A stretch of 64,000 nt of DNA, taken from positions 293,456 to 357,455 of the forward strand of contig NZ_CH672433.1 in NCBI RefSeq assembly GCF_000153025.1, in the 5' to 3' direction. The stretch is from Marinomonas sp. MED121. Its GTDB lineage: Bacteria > Pseudomonadota > Gammaproteobacteria > Pseudomonadales > Marinomonadaceae. Below, piece after piece: positions 8,485 through 16,779 of this stretch (position 1 is the first letter of the stretch; each line of letters starts with the position of its first letter). A program made the position numbers and the translations under genes. The notes under the pieces were generated by a model. It was not told the DNA's origin, ran no database searches, and worked only from the letters and a program-made list of their open reading frames with translations.

Positions 8485-9501
8485 ATGAGAAACAAGATGA
8501 AACTGGACACACATGCCAAAGACTTAATGCTAAGTTTTGCCAGTAAGATAAAAACAAGACTGACACTTATCAGTAGCTTTCTCCTTGTTTGTTTAATGGC
8601 CCTTGGCTTTACCAGTTTTTCCGCAACTGCTTCTAACCCAGCCAAATTACAATCCATCGGCATCAGTGTGGCGGATTTAGGTAACCCTTATTTTGTGCAA
8701 TTGATTGAGTCTGCGACCAGCCGCGCCGAATCCCTTGTGGGTCAGCCAGTAAAAATGTTGATTCGCTCAGACGCTTATGATCTCAAGCGTCAAATTACCC
8801 AGCTTAATTATTTTATCGAGCAAGACGTCGATCTGATTCTGCTTACAGCCGCAGATGAAGAAGGCATAGCCCCCACCATAGCCAAAGCACAAAGAGCCGG
8901 TATCAAGGTGATTGCAGTAGACGTTAAAGCACGTGGTGCTGATGCCACTATCACCACAGATAATATTCAAGCGGGCGTTATTGCCTGTGAATATCTCGCC
9001 AAGCGTATGAACTACCAAGGTAATATGGTCATTATTAATGGTGTAGCCGTTTCTTCTGTTGTTGAGCGTGTAGCTGGCTGTAAATCAGCGATCCACGCCT
9101 ATCCAAAGATAGTGCTGTTAAATGATCAGCTAAATGGCACAGGCAGCATAGATGGCGGCATGAAAGCCATGACCTATTTAATGGAAGCTTATCCAAAGAT
9201 TGACAGTGTATTTAGTATTAATGACCCAACCGCATTAGGCGCTGTGCGTGCTGCTAAACAAGCAGGTCGTGATGACTTTATTCTTGCCTCTGTGGACGGC
9301 GCACCTTTTGCCGTTAAACTAATTCAATCGGGCAATAGCAATTGGGCTGCCACAGCCATGCAAAAACCTAGCTTGATGGCCAAAAAAGCCGTCGAAATTG
9401 GTTACCAGTTATTACAAGGAAAGAAGGTCGAGCCTAACTATATTCTGATTCCCGCAGAGCTTGCAGCACAAGAGATCGAGAATAGCAGTGATGATTGGTA
9501 A
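8485..9501 (+). CDS. Second periplasmic sugar-binding protein, possible kinase partner
   Basis: A 338-residue type-I periplasmic binding protein distinct from the FrcB-like one. Motifs include SIGISVADLGNPYFVQLIE, LLTAADEEGI, VDVKARGADA and ILASVDGAPFAV. The N-terminus is long for a signal peptide, with about 24 polar residues before the hydrophobic segment ISSFLLVCLMALGFTSF. Cleavage may occur near ATA-SN, or the start may be further downstream. It could be an alternative binding protein for the same permease. It could also be a TorT/LuxP-like sensor partner of the TorS-like kinase at the head of this cluster. The sequence alone does not decide. Confidence 0.75.
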   Translation: MRNKMKLDTHAKDLMLSFASKIKTRLTLISSFLLVCLMALGFTSFSATASNPAKLQSIGISVADLGNPYFVQLIESATSRAESLVGQPVKMLIRSDAYDLKRQITQLNYFIEQDVDLILLTAADEEGIAPTIAKAQRAGIKVIAVDVKARGADATITTDNIQAGVIACEYLAKRMNYQGNMVIINGVAVSSVVERVAGCKSAIHAYPKIVLLNDQLNGTGSIDGGMKAMTYLMEAYPKIDSVFSINDPTALGAVRAAKQAGRDDFILASVDGAPFAVKLIQSGNSNWAATAMQKPSLMAKKAVEIGYQLLQGKKVEPNYILIPAELAAQEIENSSDDW

Positions 9502-9850
9502 GGCTATAAAATTAGCAGGCCTTTAATAAAAAAACCTTTTGCCAAAGACTCATTTATATCACAATAAAGTTCTCTTGATATGAAAAAAACATGATAGTAA
9601 TTTGTTGTTTTAGTTAAACAAAACAACCAAGAATGGGAAAATGCTTTCAGTATTAATCTAAGCATAAACGGAGCTCTTAGTAATATACGGTGATATTTTT
9701 GATTGACAGTTTAGTTTGTGATATTCGATATAAAAATATTTCTTTGTTAAAAGGGTGCCTACCTTAAAAAATAACGTTAATTTAATCAAAAGACTAAAAA
9801 ATTGATTTTCTTGAAATAAAACCACACAAAAATTTAGTCAGGTAATCGCA
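9502..9850. other. AT-rich intergenic region, about 350 bp
   Basis: This stretch is visibly more AT-rich than its surroundings and holds no open frame of note. It probably carries the promoter of the gene at 9851, but I could not single out a convincing -35/-10 pair. No repeat or RNA gene was recognised. Confidence 0.5.
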
Positions 9851-10564
9851 ATGAAAGTATTTGAAAATCAATTAGAAGAGTTTTTCAATCAACCAAAGAA
9901 CTCTACTCGTCGAGAGGCGTTATTGCTGAATCGACTTTCATATGACTTTCAGTTAGCTGCTGCTTTTCGAAATTATTACCTCAAAGTCTATATATCCGAT
10001 GTTGATGATAACGGTTATGACGTAATTATTGATTCAGAAATGACAACAATAAAACTACAAGTCAAGTCTGTAATGGCTCACAGCTCAACTAATTCATGGG
10101 ATATTTCTAAGGGTTTAATCAAACCATCGATGGAAAATCAAAGAAAGCTAAATACTTGGTCTCATATAGACACGCCAGGTATTGAAGGTGGCATTGTAAT
10201 TCAGCAGGTACACTTAGAAAATGAAACAGTAAATGTTAAATATTTTTATACAGATATATGGCTATTAACAGCAACTGCTTTTGGACTTATTGGTTCGGAT
10301 AAACAAAAGAAGTCTGCTATTAAATTCCTAACCTCACTATCAGGGTTCGACTATCACGAAAAAATTAGAATACCTCTATCCCTTTTTTTTGAACCCAAAG
10401 ATGTTGAGTGCCTTCTAGGAGTCATAGGCTTTAGAACTCGTTACGATTTATCAATACACCGTTATTTAATGTGTGAAAGGCATAACGACAACTTAGCTCC
10501 ATTGGAGCATATCAATAAACGTATTCGAGAAGAGCTTTCAACATATGGTAAAATACACAGTTAA
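9851..10564 (+). CDS. Hypothetical protein with possible PD-(D/E)XK nuclease-like fold
   Basis: A 237-residue protein with no recognised close family. The N-terminal third has the layout of a restriction-endonuclease-like core: a helix containing Glu22 (STRREALLLNRLSYDF), then Asp57 in NGYDVII, then Gln70-Val71-Lys72 in TIKLQVKS. The pattern D...QxK is what DUF4365-like PD-(D/E)XK proteins show. The rest has no obvious motif, and there is no signal peptide or membrane segment. It is more AT-rich than its neighbours and separates the sugar-transport genes from the FrcK-like kinase, so it may be a horizontally acquired insertion. A nuclease role is an inference from motif spacing only. Confidence 0.55.
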   Translation: MKVFENQLEEFFNQPKNSTRREALLLNRLSYDFQLAAAFRNYYLKVYISDVDDNGYDVIIDSEMTTIKLQVKSVMAHSSTNSWDISKGLIKPSMENQRKLNTWSHIDTPGIEGGIVIQQVHLENETVNVKYFYTDIWLLTATAFGLIGSDKQKKSAIKFLTSLSGFDYHEKIRIPLSLFFEPKDVECLLGVIGFRTRYDLSIHRYLMCERHNDNLAPLEHINKRIREELSTYGKIHS

Positions 10565-10679
10565 ATAGCTCTCAAGACTGATTCAAAGTACATACCAATT
10601 TCTCCTCTCTCAAAATGATAGAGCTCAGCTCCTACATTTATAAAAACCATATCACACCTAATAAAGGGAGGTCTTTATC

Positions 10680-11321
10680 TTGCCTATTTCACTCAATCAC
10701 TTAGATCAAGTCATCCAGATTATTAAAGAAAAGTCAGCCGATAAGCGACGCTTTATGATCGCGATATCAGCTTGCCCTGGTGCAGGAAAGTCGACCCTCT
10801 CCCAGCAATTATTGTCGCATTTACAAGGGGCTAAAATCGTACAGATGGATGGCTTTCATTTAAGTAATGAGGTGCTTTCTGACCAAGGTTTACTCTCACG
10901 AAAAGGCTCCCCTGCTAGCTTTGATCTTTCAGGTTTAAAACACCTGATACAGAGACTAAAACAGGGAAGCTCAGATTCTCAGGAAAGCATTTATGCCCCG
11001 CGCTTTGATCGTGAATTAGATGCGTCTATTGGCTCTGCTGTAGCCATTGAAAGCCAAGACAAATATATTCTGATCGAAGGGAATTACCTGCTTTTAGATC
11101 AAGAAGGCTGGCGTGACCTTAAAGCAGACTTTGATTTATCTCTCTTTTTAGAAGTGGATGAAAGTACGCTTATTACGCGCTTAACTAGGCGTTGGTTAGA
11201 TTTAGGCTTAGATGAAAAAACCGCCTTATCTAAGGTACAGAATAATGATGCCTTGAATATTAAGACGGTGAATGATTATTTATTGGCACCTGATATCTTT
11301 TTAAACACAGCCAATTCTTAA
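10680..11321 (+). CDS. frcK: P-loop kinase of the FrcK/pantothenate-kinase-like family
   Basis: A 213-residue cytoplasmic P-loop kinase with Walker A ISACPGAGKSTLSQ, then QMDGFHLSN and ILIEGNYLLLD, the pattern of the uridine/pantothenate-kinase-like family. FrcK proteins of this family are encoded with FrcBCA transporters in rhizobia, and the frc-like genes upstream make FrcK the best label. The biochemical substrate of that family is not firmly known. The start is TTG at 10680, supported by a strong GGGAGGT seven bases upstream. It is separated from the transporter genes by the AT-rich hypothetical gene. Confidence 0.75.
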   Translation: MPISLNHLDQVIQIIKEKSADKRRFMIAISACPGAGKSTLSQQLLSHLQGAKIVQMDGFHLSNEVLSDQGLLSRKGSPASFDLSGLKHLIQRLKQGSSDSQESIYAPRFDRELDASIGSAVAIESQDKYILIEGNYLLLDQEGWRDLKADFDLSLFLEVDESTLITRLTRRWLDLGLDEKTALSKVQNNDALNIKTVNDYLLAPDIFLNTANS

Positions 11322-11361
11322 CACGGCTATTTCTAAACACAACTAGCCTTATAAACAACAA

Positions 11362-12042
11362 TTAGTTCGAAGAATGACTAAACGACATCCTCTGTTTTAT
11401 ATATTCAGCAATGGATAAGGCCAAGCTTTCATGCGCTTGAGCACCCCAATGAATACCATCCACATCAGAGCTTTTAATCACTTGGTTAGCATCAAGAAAA
11501 TCACATTGATACTGCTTTGCTTGAGTAGCAAATTCATGGGCTAATAATTGGGATTTTTGCGCACCTCCAGCATAAACAGAGACATAAGGTGGCACTTCTT
11601 TAATTTCTGGCGGCGAAACTAGTAAGATCTTAGTTGCAGATGAATGAGAGATAGCCTCTTGGCTAAAGGCTTGAATCTGTTCAATAAGCGTACCCGCGCC
11701 TGCGCCAATGTCTGCTGGAGACAAGTTGAACTTAGCTTTTAAATCATTGGTACCTAGCATGATGATCACAAGTTCAGGCTCATGGATGGCTAACAGAGGT
11801 TTGAGGTAAGTAAGCCCTGATTTATCCCCATCAAACGGAGCATTTTTAATCAAGGTGCGATTCGGCTGGCCTGCCTCCATGACAAGGTATTTACTCTCAG
11901 TTTCTTGGTTAATAGAGTCAGAAGATGGCATGTTCAAATAAACCCCGAGCAGAAAGCTCCAACGTTCATGGTCATCATAACGCCCACCCTCGGGCTTTGT
12001 ACCCCAAGTATTTGAATCACCAAAACACAAAATCTTTGTCAT
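11362..12042 (-). CDS. SGNH/GDSL-family hydrolase (arylesterase-like)
   Basis: A 226-residue hydrolase with block I CFGDSNTWG (nucleophile Ser), block III in MLGTNDLK, and block V near the end in DGIHWGAQAH, giving the Ser-Asp-His set. No signal peptide is seen, so it is cytoplasmic. Such proteins cleave acetyl or other acyl esters; the substrate is unknown. ATG 12042 is preferred because AGAAAGG lies upstream; a TTG codon immediately before it is also in frame. It is convergent with the FrcK-like gene and divergent from the lipoprotein at 12229. Confidence 0.85.
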   Translation of the reverse strand: MTKILCFGDSNTWGTKPEGGRYDDHERWSFLLGVYLNMPSSDSINQETESKYLVMEAGQPNRTLIKNAPFDGDKSGLTYLKPLLAIHEPELVIIMLGTNDLKAKFNLSPADIGAGAGTLIEQIQAFSQEAISHSSATKILLVSPPEIKEVPPYVSVYAGGAQKSQLLAHEFATQAKQYQCDFLDANQVIKSSDVDGIHWGAQAHESLALSIAEYIKQRMSFSHSSN

Positions 12043-12228
12043 CAATACATTAGCCTTTCTTTTACACCGAGTAATTTACCTTAGCCTAATACAAGATTTT
12101 ACCTCTATCTTACCTAGGACAAGCTGCTTATTAGTTTTAGCATAGCCTCAAAAAGAAACTTGATTGTCTCACTTCAAACACCTAGTGTCGTATTCTGCTT
12201 AAATTCAATACATAAGGAAGGTAAAAGC

Positions 12229-12801
12229 ATGTTAATTCGAGTCTGTCTGTTAGTCAGCGTTTTAAGCTTTTTAGTGGGCTGTTCTAGCGCATTAACCCCC
12301 TATACTGATAACCCAGATCAAAAACTCTCTTATGCTTACTATTTAATGAATCAAGATAGGGTCTATGCAGCCCAACGTTTGGGTGAAGAAGCGTTAGAAG
12401 ACTTCACCGCGCTTAATGATAAATTTGGCATGGCTGAATCTCACATTTTTCTGTCTAGCTTATATAAAAAACATGCGAACCCGACTAACCCAAACTTCCA
12501 CTCGGTAGCTCCAGACTTTGACCCACAAAAGGGTAAAGCTGTTTTTCACGCTGAGCACTCTATCGAGCTATTTTCTCAGCTTGAGCATTTAACCCAAGTG
12601 GCAAAAGCCGAATTTGTATTAGCGAATTTTTATATCTCCACCAGCAAGATCACACAGGGCTGCGAGCTTTATGACAAGAGCCTTATTAACTATGAAAAAG
12701 GCCTAGCACTTGAACCAGAATCTGGCTTTGAGATTAACAACCCACATTATGATAACTTTCCAGAAATGGTGAAAGCTTTCAGAGCAGATCATTGCGCTTA
12801 A
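12229..12801 (+). CDS. TPR-like lipoprotein of unknown function
   Basis: A 190-residue lipoprotein with a signal peptide and lipobox LVGC (Cys18). The mature part is helical with TPR-like pairs such as LSYAYYLMNQDRVYAAQRLGEEAL. ATG 12229 follows AAGGAAGG closely and puts the signal sequence at the N-terminus. An upstream in-frame start at 12160 would bury it. The likely role is a protein-protein scaffold at the envelope. No specific function is recognisable, and the neighbours do not help. Confidence 0.75.
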   Translation: MLIRVCLLVSVLSFLVGCSSALTPYTDNPDQKLSYAYYLMNQDRVYAAQRLGEEALEDFTALNDKFGMAESHIFLSSLYKKHANPTNPNFHSVAPDFDPQKGKAVFHAEHSIELFSQLEHLTQVAKAEFVLANFYISTSKITQGCELYDKSLINYEKGLALEPESGFEINNPHYDNFPEMVKAFRADHCA

Positions 12802-12847
12802 AATAAAACCTTGATTATCCCCTGCTAACAAGACGAGCTGAGAGAAA

Positions 12848-13357
12848 ATGGATTTAACCCGCTTAACCGAACGCTTGATGAGCATGGATGACGAGACATG
12901 GAAGCGTCATTCGAATCCTTGGAGTGTTTATACAAGGTTTTCAATTCTTCCGCTTATCTCTATCGCATTTTGGTCTAGAGAGTGGATTGGCTATTACAGC
13001 ATTATCCCCATATTGCTTTCTTTTATTTGGGTTTGGCTAAACCCAAGGCTATTTAACGCACCAACTAACACCAACAACTGGGCCTCTATGGGCACCTTTG
13101 GTGAACGTATCTATCTAGCACGAAACAAGGTGGCGATTCCTCATTATCACCTCACCCCAGCCCTCTTATTACAAGTTTTATCAGGCCTTGGTTTGCCTTT
13201 CTTTTTCTATGGTTTATACAGCTTAAATATTTGGGCACTCATGCTAGGAAACCTCTGGATTATGGTTTTCAAAGCTTGGTTTGTGGATCGCATGGTGTGG
13301 TTGTATCGGGATATGAAGGAAACCAATCCAAAATATTTGAATTGGTTAAAGCCCTAA
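12848..13357 (+). CDS. Small integral membrane protein (DUF6653-like)
   Basis: A 169-residue protein with about four hydrophobic segments (roughly 33-68 and 102-150) and conserved-looking aromatic and charged patches (MDDETWKRHSNPWSVYTR near the N-terminus, FKAWFVDRMVWLYRDMK near the C-terminus). It resembles DUF6653 membrane proteins as I remember them. No enzymatic motif is seen. It follows the lipoprotein gene by 46 bases and may be co-transcribed with it. Confidence 0.7.
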   Translation: MDLTRLTERLMSMDDETWKRHSNPWSVYTRFSILPLISIAFWSREWIGYYSIIPILLSFIWVWLNPRLFNAPTNTNNWASMGTFGERIYLARNKVAIPHYHLTPALLLQVLSGLGLPFFFYGLYSLNIWALMLGNLWIMVFKAWFVDRMVWLYRDMKETNPKYLNWLKP

Positions 13358-13374
13358 TAATATTTTGCCACAAT

Positions 13375-13397
13375 AAAAAAAGAGGCCTAATAAGGCC
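13375..13397 (-). terminator. Intrinsic terminator for the racemase gene
   Basis: Read on the minus strand, a GGCCT/AGGCC hairpin (13384-13397) is followed by seven T (complement of 13375-13381). It is short but well placed, downstream of the minus-strand racemase gene. Confidence 0.6.
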
Positions 13398-13405
13398 CCA
13401 AAACA

Positions 13406-13439
13406 TGTTAACAGGCATGTGGGTGACAGCCTGTTAACA
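13406..13439. repeat. Perfect 11-bp inverted repeat in a convergent gap
   Basis: TGTTAACAGGC (13406-13416) and GCCTGTTAACA (13429-13439) are exact inverted copies around 12 bases. Together with the adjacent hairpin it probably helps end transcription from both sides. Confidence 0.6.
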
Positions 13440-13453
13440 TCAAAGCCACATGG

Positions 13454-14158
13454 CTATTGTGCTTGTGATAACTTAGCTAACTCTTGTGCGACTAGGTCTG
13501 TCACATCGATAAGTTGTTTGTGCGTTTTAATGGGAATCAAAGGCAGCTCGGTACAAGCAAGTAGCACTAAATCTGCATCTAAAGAATCCACCAGCTTAGT
13601 AAATGAATTAACAATGAAAGGCATGTCACCACCATAGGTTTTCACATCATAAATCAGTTGATGTAAACCTAGCTCAGGGTCTGGCACTTCCACCTCAGCA
13701 ACCTCTTTAAGCTGTCGATAAGGAGACCAAGCGCCAAGATCAGTCACAGAATCTGCGCCTAATAAAGCGACCTTTTTAATGCCTTCTTGTTCTAGCTTTT
13801 GTTTGATGACATCACAAAAAGACACCAACTTTGAGTTCAAGGCTAAAGCTTCTAGTTGCGGTTGATAGTAATTTAAGGTGTTACAAGCAATGGCATAGTA
13901 ATCCACCTGTTGTGCCACTTCATTTGCCACTTGAGACAAGGTCTTCCATACCTTGTCATCATTTTTTTCAAGTTCCATAGAGAGCCCTAATAAGGGCTCT
14001 GAGATAATGTTCACCATAGGCGCATCTAAATCCCCTTTAAATGCCTCTCCCATTAGGTTTTTATTGGCTTTTAATACCTTATTCCACATGTCCAAGCCAG
14101 CTTCTGGCCCTGACCCTGTGATAATGCCTAAGCTGGCTCTCTTGCTATTTTTCATCAT
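13454..14158 (-). CDS. Aspartate/glutamate racemase family protein
   Basis: A 234-residue member of the Asp/Glu/hydantoin racemase superfamily. The first catalytic Cys lies in YYAIACNTLNYY and the second in LVLLACTELPLIP, the usual pair that abstracts and returns the alpha proton without cofactor. The N-terminal GIITGSGPEAG loop is typical of the YgeA/aspartate-racemase branch. It begins two bases after the stop of the NhaC-type transporter, so the two form an operon. The pairing suggests that the transporter moves an amino acid or dicarboxylate which the racemase interconverts. Substrate chirality cannot be read from sequence. Confidence 0.85.
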   Translation of the reverse strand: MMKNSKRASLGIITGSGPEAGLDMWNKVLKANKNLMGEAFKGDLDAPMVNIISEPLLGLSMELEKNDDKVWKTLSQVANEVAQQVDYYAIACNTLNYYQPQLEALALNSKLVSFCDVIKQKLEQEGIKKVALLGADSVTDLGAWSPYRQLKEVAEVEVPDPELGLHQLIYDVKTYGGDMPFIVNSFTKLVDSLDADLVLLACTELPLIPIKTHKQLIDVTDLVAQELAKLSQAQ

Positions 14159-14160
14159 GC

Positions 14161-15636
14161 TTAAGCCTTGGCATTCTTTTCAAAGGATTGCTTAGCTAAA
14201 GCCGCTTTCTCTTCATTCGCTTGTTTCTCAAGCGCAAGCTCAGTGTCTGATTTCTCATCAGCAAAACGACGCCCCCAACCCGTGATAATAGAGAAAGTCA
14301 TAACAACTAATAGCACCCAGGCATAGATGATCCATGGTGTCATTTCGATTGGTGTTAATGCAGGGACACCTTCAAAAGATTCTGCGGCTTTAAAAGATAA
14401 ACCTGAAGCAAATAACAGGGCAGCAGACCAAGGCAATGAGTAAACCAAAGTACAGGCCATACTATCGATAATATTGGCACGACGATAAGGGTGCAGACCG
14501 AATTTTTCGCCCACAGGTTTAGCATAAGAAAGGCCAACCGCTAAAATGGCAGGGGCATTAATACTCATCATAGAAGACAAGAAAAGGGATAAACCCGCCG
14601 ATGATGCCTCGGCCCCACGAGGGCTATTTACCATGCCTTTTAATAAGTTGATTAATCGATCGCTACCACCGCCATCTAACATAAGGCGAATACCACCCGC
14701 GAGCAGTAAAACTAAGATAGATAAGTCTGCCATCCAGCCAGCGACACCATTAATTAAAGCACCATCTTTTACGGAGACAAAGGCTTCTAAGGTATTAAGA
14801 CCAGATAGCACAGCCACCAGCATGCCAAGTAAAATACCTATGGTCGTGGCAAAAATCACATCGCCCTTTTTCATCGCCACATAGATAGCGGCTAAAGCAG
14901 GAATCAGCATGATTAAGCCTTTAGGGTCCATATGATCCGCCAGTTGCTCATAAGGCACACCAACAGACGACCCTGTACTTAAGAGGCTAAAAACAACAAG
15001 TAAAACTAACGTTATCGCACCCGCGGTTAAGGAGTATCTAAGACGAGAACGAACCACGCCGCCGATATCTGTATTTTGACTGGCTGCAGAAGAAATTGTG
15101 GTATCTGAAATAGGCGCAAGGTTATCACCAAAAGCGCCACCACCAACGATAGCACCTGCCATCAAGAAAGGATCAGCACCTAACAAAACACCCGCTGGAT
15201 ACAAGACACCCATACCTGCGGCAATGGTGCCAAACCCCGTTCCGGCTGCGGTAGCAAAAAGCGCACTGGCCATAAAACTCACTGCCACAAAGACAGTGCC
15301 TGTTGCGCCAGTGTGATAAGCCGCCCACAAAATGCCATCCACTAGACCCGATGACCTTAAAACAGTGGCAAAGATACCTGCAAAAATCCAAGCGGCGACA
15401 GGGGCGATCGCCACCTTACTCGCCATGCCTTTCATAATAGTTTCGCTATACAGGGATTTATCTTTAGCTAATAAGAAGGTCCCTAAAAGCCCGCCTAAGA
15501 TGCCCACCCACATACCTTGAATAGTCGCTTCTTCCAGCGCAGTAGCAACATAAATTGCGACAATAACAAAGCTTAATATGGGTAAAAATGACGTCCAAGG
15601 GCCGCCATAAAAGCTCAGTTTTGGTTGATTTGTCAT
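14161..15636 (-). CDS. NhaC-family Na+/H+ antiporter-type transporter
   Basis: A 491-residue inner-membrane protein with about eleven to twelve helices and the NhaC family stretches GGGAFGDNLAPISDTTI and SGLSLFLSSMMSINAPAILAVGLSY. NhaC-type carriers exchange sodium for protons or malate/lactate, and many in marine bacteria appear to carry amino acids or organic acids. ATG 15636 is favoured by GAGGAAAAG upstream; an extra 15-residue N-terminal extension is possible. The co-transcribed racemase points to an amino-acid substrate. A divergent XRE regulator and a strong palindrome lie upstream. Confidence 0.85.
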   Translation of the reverse strand: MTNQPKLSFYGGPWTSFLPILSFVIVAIYVATALEEATIQGMWVGILGGLLGTFLLAKDKSLYSETIMKGMASKVAIAPVAAWIFAGIFATVLRSSGLVDGILWAAYHTGATGTVFVAVSFMASALFATAAGTGFGTIAAGMGVLYPAGVLLGADPFLMAGAIVGGGAFGDNLAPISDTTISSAASQNTDIGGVVRSRLRYSLTAGAITLVLLVVFSLLSTGSSVGVPYEQLADHMDPKGLIMLIPALAAIYVAMKKGDVIFATTIGILLGMLVAVLSGLNTLEAFVSVKDGALINGVAGWMADLSILVLLLAGGIRLMLDGGGSDRLINLLKGMVNSPRGAEASSAGLSLFLSSMMSINAPAILAVGLSYAKPVGEKFGLHPYRRANIIDSMACTLVYSLPWSAALLFASGLSFKAAESFEGVPALTPIEMTPWIIYAWVLLVVMTFSIITGWGRRFADEKSDTELALEKQANEEKAALAKQSFEKNAKA

Positions 15637-15777
15637 ACTCTTTTCCTCGATCTTTTTCTTATTTAGGAAGTTGGCGCTCATTTCTCTATGCCTTTAAAGG
15701 GCAGATAAATCAGCTGCTGAGGTTTAGTAAAACAAATGGATTTCGCTTGAGGTATTTGACACCTTGACCTTAATTGG

Positions 15778-15810
15778 CGCACTTTGGCGCAACTAGTACA
15801 CCAAAGTGCG
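15778..15810. promoter_or_regulatory. Candidate operator: 10-bp perfect palindrome in divergent promoter region
   Basis: CGCACTTTGG (15778-15787) and CCAAAGTGCG (15801-15810) are exact inverted copies separated by 13 bases, giving a 23-bp centre-to-centre spacing of about two helical turns. It sits between the NhaC-type gene and the divergent XRE-family gene, and the latter's product is the obvious candidate to bind it. Confidence 0.6.
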
Positions 15811-15885
15811 TCTTTATTAGTCGCTCCTTGCCCTGCTATGCTTATTTCACTCCTTGATGTTTGAATTCGCTTAGGTCGGTAAATC

Positions 15886-16704
15886 ATGAATGAAGATTTT
15901 GCTCAAAACTTGAGACTGCTCTGTAGTTATTACAAATCCATAAGCGAAGTAACCCAACGTTTAGGAATAAGCCGACCTCAGTTCAATCGATACTTAAGCG
16001 GCAAACACAAACCCGCCGCCAACACTTTGCGTCGTATTTGTGAGTTTTTTGATGTGGCCGAACATGAGTTACATTTACCCCATAGCCAGTTCGAAAGGTT
16101 AGTACAGGTCAGTCCAAGGCAAGTAACTCATACAGATGAAAGTATCGAATTGGATCACCTTAATCAGCTGCAACAAAAGTCGAGCCCTGAACTAGAAAAA
16201 TACCTAGGTTATTATTTTGAGTATTACTACTCTATGGGCAATCCAGGCAAAATCCTAAGGTCTCTTGTGTGTCTTGAGAAACAAGGAGAGAAGGTCGTTT
16301 TTCAACGCACAGAAAGGTTAATAGAAGGCAAAGAGAAATGGGATAAAGAGGTGTGCCATTGCAAATATCTCGGCATAGCGTATTACCTCTCCGACCGTAT
16401 TTTTATGATGGATTATGAATCACTCACCTTTAATGAAATTACCCAAACCATCATGTTCCCTACCTTTAAAAATCGCATCAGCTGGCTACATGGTTTGCGC
16501 TTAGGCGTATCGGCCAGTGATGAGCGTATGCCTACTAGCTCAAGAGTGTTGATGGAATATTTAGGCACTAATATTAACTTACGCAAAGCGCTCGCCATGT
16601 GCCGATTTTACGAGCCACATGACAAGGATATAGACGAAGCTATTCAAGAGATGATCAATAATCAAGGCCCCAATGAGCATTGGAACTTTAGGGCCAAGGC
16701 TTAG
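15886..16704 (+). CDS. XRE-family transcriptional regulator with unknown C-terminal domain
   Basis: A 272-residue protein with an N-terminal Cro/C1-type helix-turn-helix (about 8-65; SISEVTQRLGISRPQFNRYL is the recognition region) and a C-terminal domain of about 190 residues with no recognised family, probably for effector binding or dimerisation. It is divergent from the NhaC-racemase operon across a palindrome, the classic arrangement for a local regulator. Its effector may be the transported amino acid. An intrinsic terminator follows. Confidence 0.8.
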   Translation: MNEDFAQNLRLLCSYYKSISEVTQRLGISRPQFNRYLSGKHKPAANTLRRICEFFDVAEHELHLPHSQFERLVQVSPRQVTHTDESIELDHLNQLQQKSSPELEKYLGYYFEYYYSMGNPGKILRSLVCLEKQGEKVVFQRTERLIEGKEKWDKEVCHCKYLGIAYYLSDRIFMMDYESLTFNEITQTIMFPTFKNRISWLHGLRLGVSASDERMPTSSRVLMEYLGTNINLRKALAMCRFYEPHDKDIDEAIQEMINNQGPNEHWNFRAKA

Positions 16705-16723
16705 TTTTAATGAGCAATTAGAA

Positions 16724-16755
16724 CAAAAAAAGAGGGCTTTCGCCCTCTTCTTATT
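16724..16755. terminator. Bidirectional intrinsic terminator
   Basis: AAGAGGGC (16730-16737) pairs with GCCCTCTT (16742-16749) around a TTTC loop, flanked by an A-rich run on the left and T-rich sequence on the right. It separates the convergent XRE and ion-channel genes. Confidence 0.85.
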
Positions 16756-16779
16756 TAACTAATCAAAGCCAGTTAAATA

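Noticed and set aside
13231..13437. Open frame overlapping the end of the DUF6653-like gene
   Set aside because: It lies mostly inside the membrane-protein gene in another frame and runs into a terminator-like region; no ribosome-binding site or recognisable protein.
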